From positions 1 through 14,845 of the forward strand of contig JBFMFD010000059.1 in the NCBI GenBank assembly GCA_040752255.1: a stretch of 14,845 nucleotides of DNA. Reading direction: 5' to 3'. The notes beneath the pieces are model-generated. The model saw only the letters and a list, made by a program, of their open reading frames with translations, was not told where the DNA came from and searched no databases. Position 1 is the first letter of the stretch; the number at the start of each line of letters is the position of its first letter. The position numbers were made by a program, and so were the translations under genes. The stretch is from J051 sp040752255. Its GTDB lineage: Bacteria > Armatimonadota > Fimbriimonadia > Fimbriimonadales > ATM1. Shown piece by piece: positions 1 to 7,064 of this stretch.

Positions 1-1134
1 CATGGATCTCGTGTAGACGCCGTACGGTTTTCCCTCGATGAAGAGGCCGTGCACGTTCTCCCCGGGCATGGTTCCGTGGCACTGAGCGATTCTTCCGAGC
101 GAGGGAACTTCCCTGCCGAAATAGCCACCGGCGAGCGACATGGGACGGTCAACCTGGAAGAACGCGAAGATGGTGGCTCCCTTCGTCATGAACACCCGAT
201 ACAGGTCCACCTTGCTCAGCATCGTCTCAACTCGCCCCGCTTGGGAGTCAACACCCTTGAGGAAGTCCTTCCTCTGGCTCTCGTCATAGAATCCTGCACC
301 GCTGAAGTAGAGGAACAGGGTTCCGGACTCGGGCATCCTCTCCGCGAGCGCCTCCGCCTCCCGTCGGATGGTGGCGACATCTGCGTTCTTCAGCACCACG
401 ATGTTCGCTTCGGCGTAGCCCGCGTGCTTGATGAGCGCCTCTCGGAGCGCGTCCACGTCGTTCTGCGCGAACTCCTGGCCGCCGTCGCCTTCCGCGTTGC
501 CGATGAGGAGGGCATACTTGAAATCGAGGACCGGCACTAGCCCAAACCGGCTTGGAAGCAGGAGCGGATCAGAGCCGCTGGGCTGCGTTCCCGGCCCAGC
601 GGGTCCGGAGATGACACCGAGATCGCCGGGGTCGAGCATCTCTGTGTCCACTTTGAACGCCTTGCTCAAGTCCAGTTCGGCGAGGGCGCGCTGGACACGG
701 GAAGCCTGCTCCATGTTGCCGGTTGCCGCATAGGCGGAAGCGAGCAGGACCATCGCCTCCACGCTCGCCTTGCCGCCGTTAACGAGCTTTTCGAAACCTT
801 CGACCGCTGCGGCCAGGTGCGCCTTCCGCGCCTCTTCGGTCTCGGCACCTGCTGCCATCTTGAAGGAGCAGTAGGCTACGGCGAAGTTGGGCGAATACGG
901 TGCGCCGTTCCTCCAGACGGTCCTGGTTGTTACGGCAGCGCCGACAGTTGAGGCGTCCTGTGTGTCTTCAGGTCGGTCGGCTATGGCCTCCTCGAACGCC
1001 TTCTGCGCGTCCGCCCAGTTCCCCTGCTTTGCGAGCCTCAGGCCCCGTTCATAGGCGTCCTTCCAAGCTTGTGCGGAGGCAGCGACCGCCGCGCATGCGA
1101 GAAGCAGAACCAAGATGAATCTCATTCGTTTCAT
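1..1134 (-). CDS. Exported TPR protein with degenerate caspase-like (C14) domain, 3' end missing
   Basis: Partial: 378 residues are visible and the frame is still open at base 1. Residues 1-23 look like a signal peptide (basic MKRMR, then a hydrophobic stretch, then ASAQA); LLAC at 11-14 could alternatively be a weak lipobox. A good TPR spans about 24-57, and less regular helical repeats follow to about 160. From 205 the sequence follows the caspase/peptidase C14 plan: YALLIGN strand (207-213), an NDVDALREAL helix, a VVLKNADVATI segment, the strand LFLYFSGAG (273-281), and GVYT near the end. The usual SGHG is SGAG here, so Ala280 sits at the catalytic His position. The expected DxCxSG strand reads FAFFQVDRP (323-331) with no Cys. 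I infer a non-proteolytic caspase fold acting outside the cytoplasm. Start: ATG at 1134, with a second in-frame ATG at 1125; neither has a clear ribosome binding site. It begins 7 bases after the barrel gene's stop, so it is probably the last visible gene of that operon. Confidence 0.85.
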   Translation of the reverse strand, partial: MKRMRFILVLLLACAAVAASAQAWKDAYERGLRLAKQGNWADAQKAFEEAIADRPEDTQDASTVGAAVTTRTVWRNGAPYSPNFAVAYCSFKMAAGAETEEARKAHLAAAVEGFEKLVNGGKASVEAMVLLASAYAATGNMEQASRVQRALAELDLSKAFKVDTEMLDPGDLGVISGPAGPGTQPSGSDPLLLPSRFGLVPVLDFKYALLIGNAEGDGGQEFAQNDVDALREALIKHAGYAEANIVVLKNADVATIRREAEALAERMPESGTLFLYFSGAGFYDESQRKDFLKGVDSQAGRVETMLSKVDLYRVFMTKGATIFAFFQVDRPMSLAGGYFGREVPSLGRIAQCHGTMPGENVHGLFIEGKPYGVYTRSM

Positions 1135-1141
1135 GTGGCGT

Positions 1142-2287
1142 TTACTTGCGTCCGATTCGCGAAGTCATACTGACGGACACATCCGGGCTGGATTGTCCGC
1201 TCACGGCAGCGATGTTGAGGTCAAGCCAGTAGTCCGCCTCAGACGGGCGGTAACCGACTCCGAAGGTGAAGGCGCTACGGCTGCTGAACCCTTCGCCTGC
1301 ATCCTGGACGACGCGAAAGCCGATGCGAACGGGGAGATAACCGAACCCGTGCGCCCAGTTGTACTCGATGCCGACGCCGGCTGCGGCGTGGCCGTCCCGT
1401 TTCAGCCCGCCGGGCTTGCCGCTGTTTGCCTCGAAGTACCATGCGCCGTCTACACCTCCGATGAGGTAGTCCCTACCGCCGCGCAGGCCGTCCCTTCTCC
1501 AGACGATTCCCGCTTGCAGTCGGCCGGGTATCTCGTCGGAGATCGCGCCAAGTTTGTCCATGTCCACCTGGATCGGGGTGCGATAGGAGATACCGATCGA
1601 CACGTTCGGGTTACCGGGTGGGGTGATCTGGACACCGACGATGCCTCCTACGCCGATCCCTTCATCAGTCACGGCCGGGTCGTCAATGATTGTCGTCTCT
1701 TGCCCATCGTCAATCCTTCGGAATGTGTCGCTCATGATGTGCTGCCTCGCGACGACCACCCCAACACCGATGTTGGTTTGGCCTCGTGTGGGCAGCCCCC
1801 AAGCGACCGTGAAGAACTCGTTCGTCACGCGCAGCACGTCGTCAATGTCTACGAAGATCCCATCGCCTTCGAGTCGCGTGCCGACGCGGCGCTCGTTGAA
1901 GAAGCCGCCCTTCGCGTAGCTAACGCCAAGCGTTCCTCGGGTGCCGATTGGAAGGGCGAATCCACCGAACGTGATCGAGTACGACCCGAACGAGCCGGAT
2001 CCGCTCTCCTCGGGGTCGTCCAGCCTGCCTGAGAGGCTCGTCACCGACGTGGGAAGATTTCGGAAGTCCAGTTCCACCTGACCCTCGCCGATGAGGGATA
2101 GGTTCGCCGGGTTCCAGTATGAGGCGCTGGGGTCGGCGGCATTCGAGTACATGCCTCCGCCCATGCCCAACGAACGGCCTCCCATCTCGAAGGCGTCGAA
2201 GAGGTCGGGGACCTGGCTCGCCGCCTGTGCTCCAACCAGGACGAGCGGCGCGATGAGAGCGAGTCGCATCCTTGCTTTGTTCTCCAT
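1142..2287 (-). CDS. PorV/FadL-type outer-membrane beta-barrel protein
   Basis: 381 residues. The N-terminus (MENKARMRLALIAPLVLVGAQA) is a signal peptide. Residues about 34-64 hold the hallmark of PorV/OMPP1-FadL-like proteins: a GGRSLGMGGG segment, then DPSASYWNPANL. The rest alternates hydrophobic and polar residues in strands with Gly-rich turns, as in a large barrel. The last residues (SRIGRK) do not end in Phe or Trp, unlike proteobacterial barrels. Barrels of this class move hydrophobic compounds or serve as envelope assembly partners; the substrate cannot be read from sequence. Start: ATG at 2287, with AGGA 8 bases upstream (2296-2299), favouring it over the internal Met7. It lies 49 bases after the Ig-like protein gene and 7 bases before the TPR/caspase-fold gene, so the three are probably co-transcribed. 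Confidence 0.85.
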   Translation of the reverse strand: MENKARMRLALIAPLVLVGAQAASQVPDLFDAFEMGGRSLGMGGGMYSNAADPSASYWNPANLSLIGEGQVELDFRNLPTSVTSLSGRLDDPEESGSGSFGSYSITFGGFALPIGTRGTLGVSYAKGGFFNERRVGTRLEGDGIFVDIDDVLRVTNEFFTVAWGLPTRGQTNIGVGVVVARQHIMSDTFRRIDDGQETTIIDDPAVTDEGIGVGGIVGVQITPPGNPNVSIGISYRTPIQVDMDKLGAISDEIPGRLQAGIVWRRDGLRGGRDYLIGGVDGAWYFEANSGKPGGLKRDGHAAAGVGIEYNWAHGFGYLPVRIGFRVVQDAGEGFSSRSAFTFGVGYRPSEADYWLDLNIAAVSGQSSPDVSVSMTSRIGRK

Positions 2288-2336
2288 TCTTGTTGTCCTT
2301 ACCGATTAGGTCGCCGGGCAGATTACCCGCTGGAGT

Positions 2337-3353
2337 CTATCTCCACCGCCTGCCTCGGCCGCGGTACCGGCCCGTGCTCAGCGGAACCTCCTGGGTTACC
2401 GCGACGTTGCCGGCCTTGTCTACGACGCTGACGGTTATCTTGAACTGATCCGGGTCGGTGAACAGAACCGGCGCTCGGCCAAGCCAGAGCCGCTCCCGCT
2501 CGCTGCCCCCAGGCGCCCATCGGAGTCTGGACGCGCGCCGAATCAGCGTGCCATCCATCCGACGAACCTCCACGAGCACCGCGAGCCAGTCCACCGACTC
2601 TTGGGAGGCGTCCTCGATCTTGATGATGATCCCCATAACGGAGCCGGGGCGCACGACGGAGTTGGTGCGGGGAAACTCGATTCTGACGACGGGCGCAGCC
2701 CGGTCCAGCGTGACCGGGATCTCAAGCGTATCCGTGTTCTCCGCCTTGTCGGTCACCTTGATGCGAATCGTCTGCTCGCCATCCTCTTCGATGAACGAAG
2801 TGTCCCAGACGACGGACACGGACGCGGTGTCACCGGTGTTGTTCGGCAAGTCCGCATCGTTCACCGTCACACGCCACTCCTTGATGTTCAATTCGTCCAG
2901 CTCGGCGGTGATGGTCACGACGCCGCGCACAAAAGAGTCCTGCAGCGGGCTGAAGTCTCGAAAGCGGGGTTTGGTTCGGTCCAGCGTAACCGTCAGGTTG
3001 ACCGTGTTGTACGTGTTGCCCGGCTCGGTCGCCGTTACCTCGATATCGTAGTCGCCCTCGGGGAAGGAATCGCTCGGGTTCCAGCTCAGGCTGCCACTCG
3101 CGTTGCCGGATTCGTCGGGGGTAACCCGCGTCTCCAGGGTCGTTGAGGCGCCACCACCCACTTTCGTAATCTGGGCGCGGACCGTAACCTGCACATTACC
3201 CCCGGCGATGCGGAAGCTAATGGTCGTGTTGGAGCCCACGAACGCTCCGTCCTCGGGGCTGGTCACCGTAAGGGTGCCCGCGAGCGCCCCGGCAGCGGCG
3301 AACGCTGCCAAGACGCAGACAAATAAGACTCGAATCATTGCGCTTTTCATCAT
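2337..3353 (-). CDS. Exported protein with three bacterial Ig-like domains
   Basis: 338 residues. Residues 1-26 are a signal peptide ending around ALAG. Three beta-sandwich domains follow: about 27-125, 130-217 and 222-325. The first two are closed by near-identical joints, VTLDRTKP (122-129) and VTLDRAAP (214-221), typical of tandem bacterial Ig-like domains. Domains 2 and 3 also share VTDKAEN/VVDKAGN signatures (200-206, 310-316). No enzyme motif is seen, so an adhesive or structural surface role is the likely reading. The last ten residues contain six Arg (RGRGRRWR at the very end), an unusual exposed basic tail. Start: ATG at 3353 with GAGGAG about 8 bases upstream; a second ATG follows directly. 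It appears to be the first gene of the envelope cluster. Confidence 0.82.
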   Translation of the reverse strand: MMKSAMIRVLFVCVLAAFAAAGALAGTLTVTSPEDGAFVGSNTTISFRIAGGNVQVTVRAQITKVGGGASTTLETRVTPDESGNASGSLSWNPSDSFPEGDYDIEVTATEPGNTYNTVNLTVTLDRTKPRFRDFSPLQDSFVRGVVTITAELDELNIKEWRVTVNDADLPNNTGDTASVSVVWDTSFIEEDGEQTIRIKVTDKAENTDTLEIPVTLDRAAPVVRIEFPRTNSVVRPGSVMGIIIKIEDASQESVDWLAVLVEVRRMDGTLIRRASRLRWAPGGSERERLWLGRAPVLFTDPDQFKITVSVVDKAGNVAVTQEVPLSTGRYRGRGRRWR

Positions 3354-3426
3354 CGCTCTGTCTCCTCAGGCGCCACCCACCAGGCGGCAAATCCTGCCCG
3401 CCCGCCGGGCGCTCCCTGCAGTTTAG

Positions 3427-3450
3427 GACGTTCGGACGGCTCCGGACGTC
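3427..3450 (-). terminator. Stem-loop after the HAD gene, possible terminator
   Basis: GACGT (3427-3431) pairs with ACGTC (3446-3450) and CGGA (3433-3436) with TCCG (3441-3444), with one mismatch and a 4-base loop. It begins 12 bases after the HAD stop codon. There is no T-tract on either side, so it may be a processing or weak termination element rather than a standard intrinsic terminator. Confidence 0.4.
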
Positions 3451-3461
3451 TTACTCGTTGG

Positions 3462-4271
3462 TCATTTTCCCACATTCTTAAGGAGCATTGCAACGTACTC
3501 CGCCACGCCACACTCCTCGTGGGAGCCTACCACCACATCCGCGGCGGCCTTCGCCTCGGGTACGGCGTTCGCCACGGCGGCGCTGTGCCCCGCCCAGGCG
3601 AGCATCGGCACGTCGTTCAGGTAGTCGCCGATCGCCGCCGTTCGCTCCCTCGGTACGCCGAGCGCGCGGGCGATGGCGGCAAGCCCCGTCCCCTTGTCGC
3701 AATCGGGACACAGGAACTCAAGGTACTCGGGCTCAGAGTAGGTGACCACCGACGAGCCGTCCGGCAGCGTTGCCTCGGCCCAGAGGCGCAAGTCCTCCAA
3801 AGTACGAGGTTCACCCACGGCAATCAGCTTGTTGGGCTGGAGCCGCGCCAGCGCCGCCCACGGCAGAATCACGGGCTCTGAGCGTCGCGCCCGCCGCAGA
3901 TACATCTCAGCCAACGCCGACTCCTGTGCGAAGTGCACCTTGTCATCGGCGTACACGTTCAGGTGGACGCCGCGCTTTTCGCACTCCCGTACGACCGTCT
4001 CGACGACCTCCTGCCCCAAGCGGTGGTCCGCGAGAACGTCGCCGGCCCGATCGAGCACAAACGCTCCGTTGCACGCGACAAGCGGCGTGGGCATGCCCAA
4101 CTCCTCAGCGAACAACCGCAGGCTGGAGGCGATGCGGCCACTTGCGAGCACGATGTGCACCCCCGCCTCCCTCGCCTCTCGCAGCGCACGGGCGTTCGCC
4201 TCGGGGATGCGCCGCTCGGTGTCCACGAGGGTGAAATCAATGTCTACGGCAAGCAATTCGATCGGCGGCAC
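3462..4271 (-). CDS. Cof-type HAD-superfamily phosphatase
   Basis: 269 residues, the usual length for this cytoplasmic sugar-phosphate/FMN-type phosphatase subfamily. All four HAD motifs are visible: motif I DIDFTLVD (Asp10 nucleophile, Asp12), motif II ASGR (Ser44), Lys193 in a DKGTGL segment, and motif IV GDYLNDVPML (Asp216, Asp220). A large alpha/beta cap lies between about 85 and 190, as in the Cof class. Motif I has Phe13 where Gly is normal (DxDGT). The substrate cannot be assigned. Start: GTG at 4271 with AGGAG touching the start codon; TTG at codon 6 has AGGAG about 14 bases away, so the start is somewhat open. It is divergent from the DUF4139 gene, 75 bases away. Confidence 0.9.
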   Translation of the reverse strand: MPPIELLAVDIDFTLVDTERRIPEANARALREAREAGVHIVLASGRIASSLRLFAEELGMPTPLVACNGAFVLDRAGDVLADHRLGQEVVETVVRECEKRGVHLNVYADDKVHFAQESALAEMYLRRARRSEPVILPWAALARLQPNKLIAVGEPRTLEDLRLWAEATLPDGSSVVTYSEPEYLEFLCPDCDKGTGLAAIARALGVPRERTAAIGDYLNDVPMLAWAGHSAAVANAVPEAKAAADVVVGSHEECGVAEYVAMLLKNVGK

Positions 4272-4318
4272 TCCTGTCGAGTGTATCCCCAGGCGGCGGC
4301 TGGGCAGCGACGGGCGTC

Positions 4319-4324
4319 TATACT
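4319..4324 (+). promoter_or_regulatory. Possible -10 box for the DUF4139 gene
   Basis: TATACT matches TATAAT at five of six positions in the 75-base divergent gap. Transcription would begin near 4331, giving a short leader that starts at the ribosome binding site. No recognisable -35 box is present at 16-18 bases, so support is weak. Confidence 0.3.
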
Positions 4325-4330
4325 CTATGC

Positions 4331-4336
4331 AAGGAG
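4331..4336 (+). promoter_or_regulatory. Ribosome binding site fixing the DUF4139 start
   Basis: AAGGAG lies 10 bases before ATG 4347. The open frame runs in-frame back to 3933, but that part is antisense to the HAD gene. This site and the signal-like MNALTLTAMLAV sequence place the real start at 4347. Confidence 0.65.
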
Positions 4337-4346
4337 AAATGGAACT

Positions 4347-5837
4347 ATGAACGCACTCACCCTCACCGCGATGCTTGCCGTCTCATGGCAGCAGCCCGCC
4401 CCGCCTCAGCACTTTGCCTTCGAGTCCTCCTTGAAGACGCTTGTCGTCTTCAAGGAGGGTTTCGGCTTCTTCATTCGCGAAGGAAGCGCCCTGCTCGAGA
4501 ATGGCTGGGCAACGACCAACCTGGTCCCGAAGGCAGCCGTCGGGACGTTCTACGTCTATCCCCTCAACGCCACCGACCGCGTCGAGACTATCGTCACGAC
4601 CCCTGAGCACCTCATCCCGTTCGAGAAGCCGGAGCAGTTGCGGACTCTGCTCGCCAACAAGGTCGGTCTCCGCTTGCGCGTCGTCACTTCCGAAGGAGGC
4701 AGCGCGACCGGCGCACTCGCCAAGGTGCTCGACGACATGGTTCTGCTGCGAACCGATGAAGGCCAATACAGCGCAGTCGAGTACGCCCGAATCAGCAAAG
4801 TGGTGCTGACCGACTTCCCAGTCCGCATCAAGTTCCGAACCGCGAACCAGAACGCTCGGATGGGAATCGGCGTTGCGTACATCCAAGCAGGCGTCAAGTG
4901 GGAGCCAAGTTATCTGCTCGAACTGTCTTCTGCCACGGAAGGGCGACTGACGCTTCGGGGCACCCTATTGGGCTTGCCGGAGGAGCTGAAGGAAGCCGAC
5001 CTCGTGTTCGTCGTCGGCGCGCCGTCCCTGATGAACCCCGGAATCGTGGACAGCCTTCTGTCCGGCTTTCAGAGCGGCCCGGCAGACGCCGTCGCCAACC
5101 TGGGCCGCGCAAGCAGAGACCAGGCCGCGAAGTCTGCTGAGGCGCCCAGCGGCGGCTTTGGCGGCGGAGGGTTCGCCGGCGCCCCAGGCGGCGGGTCCGT
5201 CTCCGACGAGTCGGGTGAACTCCAATACTACGTGAGGCGAGGCTTCAGCCTCCGCCCCGGAGAGCGGGCGATGACCGTCATCTTCGAGGCGAACGTTCGC
5301 GTGCATCCGTTCTTCGACTGGAACGCCGACCGCAACGATATGCACTACGTGCTCCGCGTGAGCAACACAACGGGCAGCCCCTTGACCAGCGCGCCGGTGT
5401 TCGTCCTCGACGACGGAAAGCCGGTCGGTCAACCGGTGATGGACTACACCGCCAAAGGGGACGACACCGAACTGCGTATGACGAGAGCCGTCGGCATCAA
5501 AGCGGAGGCGCGGGAAGTCGAAGTCGAGCGGGGTGAAAGCGTCATCCAGGGCGAAGTCGTGCAGACTCCGATCACGCTTCGCGGCACGATGACGATCGAG
5601 AACTTCCGAGACAAGCCCGCAGAGGTGCGCATCCGCAAGACCATCAATGGGCGCATCCTCGAGATGTCGCACGGCGGCGTCGTGAAGAACACTGCCGTTG
5701 GCGCAGGCAGCCCCAACCCGTCGAACCAGGTCGAGTGGACGATCAACGTTCCTGCGGGTCAGAAGGTCGTCGTCGAGTATCGCTACGTGAGCGTTGCCGT
5801 GACAGGTCGCGCGCGGGCGGGCGGCGTGGGCGGATAG
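4347..5837 (+). CDS. DUF4139 domain-containing protein
   Basis: 496 residues. The N-terminus (MNALTLTAMLAVSWQQ) could be a short signal sequence. Family features in order: a beta-rich N-terminal part, GVKWEPSYLLEL (182-193), a Gly-rich linker (about 268-284), YVLRVSNTTGSPLTSAPV (334-351), MDYTAKGDDTEL (365-376), GTMTIENF (413-420), and the closing EWTINVPAGQKVVVEYRY (463-480). These are the conserved blocks of DUF4139, found in MuiA-like and other proteins of largely unknown role. The domain is probably a set of beta-sandwiches; no catalytic residues are recognised. Function is unassigned. It faces the FHA gene tail to tail with a 6-base gap and no visible terminator between them. Confidence 0.85.
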   Translation: MNALTLTAMLAVSWQQPAPPQHFAFESSLKTLVVFKEGFGFFIREGSALLENGWATTNLVPKAAVGTFYVYPLNATDRVETIVTTPEHLIPFEKPEQLRTLLANKVGLRLRVVTSEGGSATGALAKVLDDMVLLRTDEGQYSAVEYARISKVVLTDFPVRIKFRTANQNARMGIGVAYIQAGVKWEPSYLLELSSATEGRLTLRGTLLGLPEELKEADLVFVVGAPSLMNPGIVDSLLSGFQSGPADAVANLGRASRDQAAKSAEAPSGGFGGGGFAGAPGGGSVSDESGELQYYVRRGFSLRPGERAMTVIFEANVRVHPFFDWNADRNDMHYVLRVSNTTGSPLTSAPVFVLDDGKPVGQPVMDYTAKGDDTELRMTRAVGIKAEAREVEVERGESVIQGEVVQTPITLRGTMTIENFRDKPAEVRIRKTINGRILEMSHGGVVKNTAVGAGSPNPSNQVEWTINVPAGQKVVVEYRYVSVAVTGRARAGGVGG

Positions 5838-5843
5838 AGTCGG

Positions 5844-6419
5844 TCAGTCGGTGTTGGCGCTCTCCGTCGCCTCTTCCTCTTCCGCCGGTTCATCAGCGCG
5901 GAAGAGGAAGCGGGCGCTGCCGAAGACGATAGTTGCGCCGTCCTCGATCGGGGTCGGCTCCTCGATTCGCCGGAAGTCGTCACCGTCGAGGACGAACGTG
6001 CCGTTGCTCGAGCCGAGGTCCTCGAGAATCCAAGCGCCGTCCTGGAAGGAGATATGCGCGTGCTTCCGAGAAACGTAGGAGCCTTCGTCAAGGCCGCCCA
6101 AGTCAACGTCAATCGGCCCTACCGAGGGGTCGTACCGCCCGATGACGGCTGAGCCGGAGAAAGCGAAGGCGTCGCCGGTCTCCACGCCGCCGCGAAGGAG
6201 GCGAAGGGTCGCCGCCGGCGCAGCTTGGTCCTGCGCGTCCCGCTCGCTCCCCTCCTGACTCGCAGCCGCCGGTTCAAGACCCTCCTCCTGCTCGTCACGC
6301 GGTTCTTCCTCCGCGCCGGTAGGAGTTTGGGCCTCAACCTCGCCGCCGCCCGCCTCATCCGTCGCGCGCATTCCGCCGATCGCGCCGAGGCCGAATAGCC
6401 TTCTTGTCAACAACATCAC
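5844..6419 (-). CDS. FHA-domain protein with long acidic linker
   Basis: 191 residues. The C-terminal half (about 72-175) is a forkhead-associated domain that binds phosphothreonine peptides. Diagnostic residues are all present: IGR (93-95), SRKHA (117-121) and SSNGT (137-141). Residues 20-70 are a low-complexity Glu/Ala/Gln-rich linker, and the tail (178-191) is also acidic. The N-terminus contains TRRLFGLGAIGG, which resembles a twin-arginine export motif but has a very short hydrophobic part. No kinase or phosphatase gene is nearby to suggest a partner. Start: GTG at 6419 directly followed by ATG at 6416; GAGG at 6427-6430 serves either (7 or 10 bases). Confidence 0.85.
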   Translation of the reverse strand: MMLLTRRLFGLGAIGGMRATDEAGGGEVEAQTPTGAEEEPRDEQEEGLEPAAASQEGSERDAQDQAAPAATLRLLRGGVETGDAFAFSGSAVIGRYDPSVGPIDVDLGGLDEGSYVSRKHAHISFQDGAWILEDLGSSNGTFVLDGDDFRRIEEPTPIEDGATIVFGSARFLFRADEPAEEEEATESANTD

Positions 6420-6439
6420 GCAGTCACCTCTTGCTGGAG

Positions 6440-6469
6440 TTTACCAAGCAACGCCGGGTTCTTGGTGAA
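6440..6469. repeat. Inverted repeat in the FHA gene leader
   Basis: TTTACCAAG (6440-6448) and CTTGGTGAA (6461-6469) are complementary at 8 of 9 positions, with the ninth a possible G-U pair. AAC (6450-6452) and GTT (6458-6460) extend the stem past a one-base bulge. It lies 20 bases upstream of the FHA start, just before its ribosome binding site, so it could be an operator or a leader hairpin. Confidence 0.45.
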
Positions 6470-6583
6470 CGCTTGGGGCGCAGCCACGGCGTACGCCACG
6501 AGCCTGGCGCCGGATGTTCAGCCCGAGTCACCCTAGCCCCCACCTGGAGACCCACCCGGAGCCTCTTCCGGCAGGAGCGCTTC

Positions 6584-6592
6584 TGCCATAAT
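6584..6592 (+). promoter_or_regulatory. Extended -10 promoter for erpA
   Basis: TGCCATAAT fits the extended -10 form TGnTATAAT with one mismatch. No -35 box is evident, which is usual for extended -10 promoters. It would give a leader of about 40 bases. The same nine bases occur in the dnaA promoter. Confidence 0.5.
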
Positions 6593-6638
6593 AAGCGTAG
6601 AACAAAGGGGTGGTGGTGCCGCCCCGCAAGGAACGATC

Positions 6639-7061
6639 ATGGCTATCAACGAAGAAGTCCAGCAGAGAATCTCGCTGACCGAGCGCGCCGCTCAGGAAGT
6701 CAAGGCGCTGTTTGAAGAGCAAGGCAAGCCCGATGCTGCCCTGCGCGTGTGGGTCGCGGGCGGAGGCTGCTCCGGCCTGCAGTACGGCATGGCGATAGAC
6801 GACGCCGCTCCTGAAGCGGACGACGTAACGCTCACTGACCAGGGGGTTACCATCTATGTGGATAACCTCAGCCTGAAGTACATGACCGGCTCGGTCGTGG
6901 ACTTCGTCGAAGACGTGCTCGGCGGTGGTTTCAAGATAGAGAACCCGAACGCCGTCCGCTCCTGCGGATGCGGCAGCTCGTTCTCCGCGGACGAAGAAGG
7001 CATCGAGGGCCTGGACACGTCCACCGGCGGCGGCTGCGGCTCTTGCGGCTGCGGCAGCTAA
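6639..7061 (+). CDS. erpA: A-type Fe-S cluster carrier (ErpA/IscA family) with extra Cys tail
   Basis: 140 residues; typical family members have about 105-120. The HesB/IscA fold spans about 11-115 with the three cluster-binding cysteines: Cys44 in GGGCSGLQYG, and Cys109 and Cys111 in SCGCGSSF. The NPNAVRSCGCGSSF ending is closest to ErpA, which hands Fe-S clusters to client enzymes in the cytoplasm. After the normal end there is an acidic linker (118-126) and a Gly/Cys tail, TGGGCGSCGCGS, with Cys133, Cys136 and Cys138. The tail repeats SCGCGS exactly (108-113 and 135-140). Start: ATG with AAGGA 6 bases upstream. The pirin gene follows after 3 bases, so the two are one transcription unit. 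No suf or isc genes are in view. Confidence 0.92.
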   Translation: MAINEEVQQRISLTERAAQEVKALFEEQGKPDAALRVWVAGGGCSGLQYGMAIDDAAPEADDVTLTDQGVTIYVDNLSLKYMTGSVVDFVEDVLGGGFKIENPNAVRSCGCGSSFSADEEGIEGLDTSTGGGCGSCGCGS

Positions 7062-7064
7062 CCG

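Noticed and set aside
1115..2032. Plus-strand open frame of 305 codons
   Set aside because: It is fully antisense to the barrel gene, which has a signal peptide, family motif and ribosome binding site; the antisense product shows no domain.
3933..4346. In-frame upstream extension of the DUF4139 gene
   Set aside because: It is antisense to the HAD gene, and the ribosome binding site at 4331-4336 points to ATG 4347.
4327..4350. Seven-codon leader ORF (MQGEMEL) overlapping the DUF4139 start by ATGA
   Set aside because: It has no ribosome binding site of its own and is probably chance around the real Shine-Dalgarno sequence.
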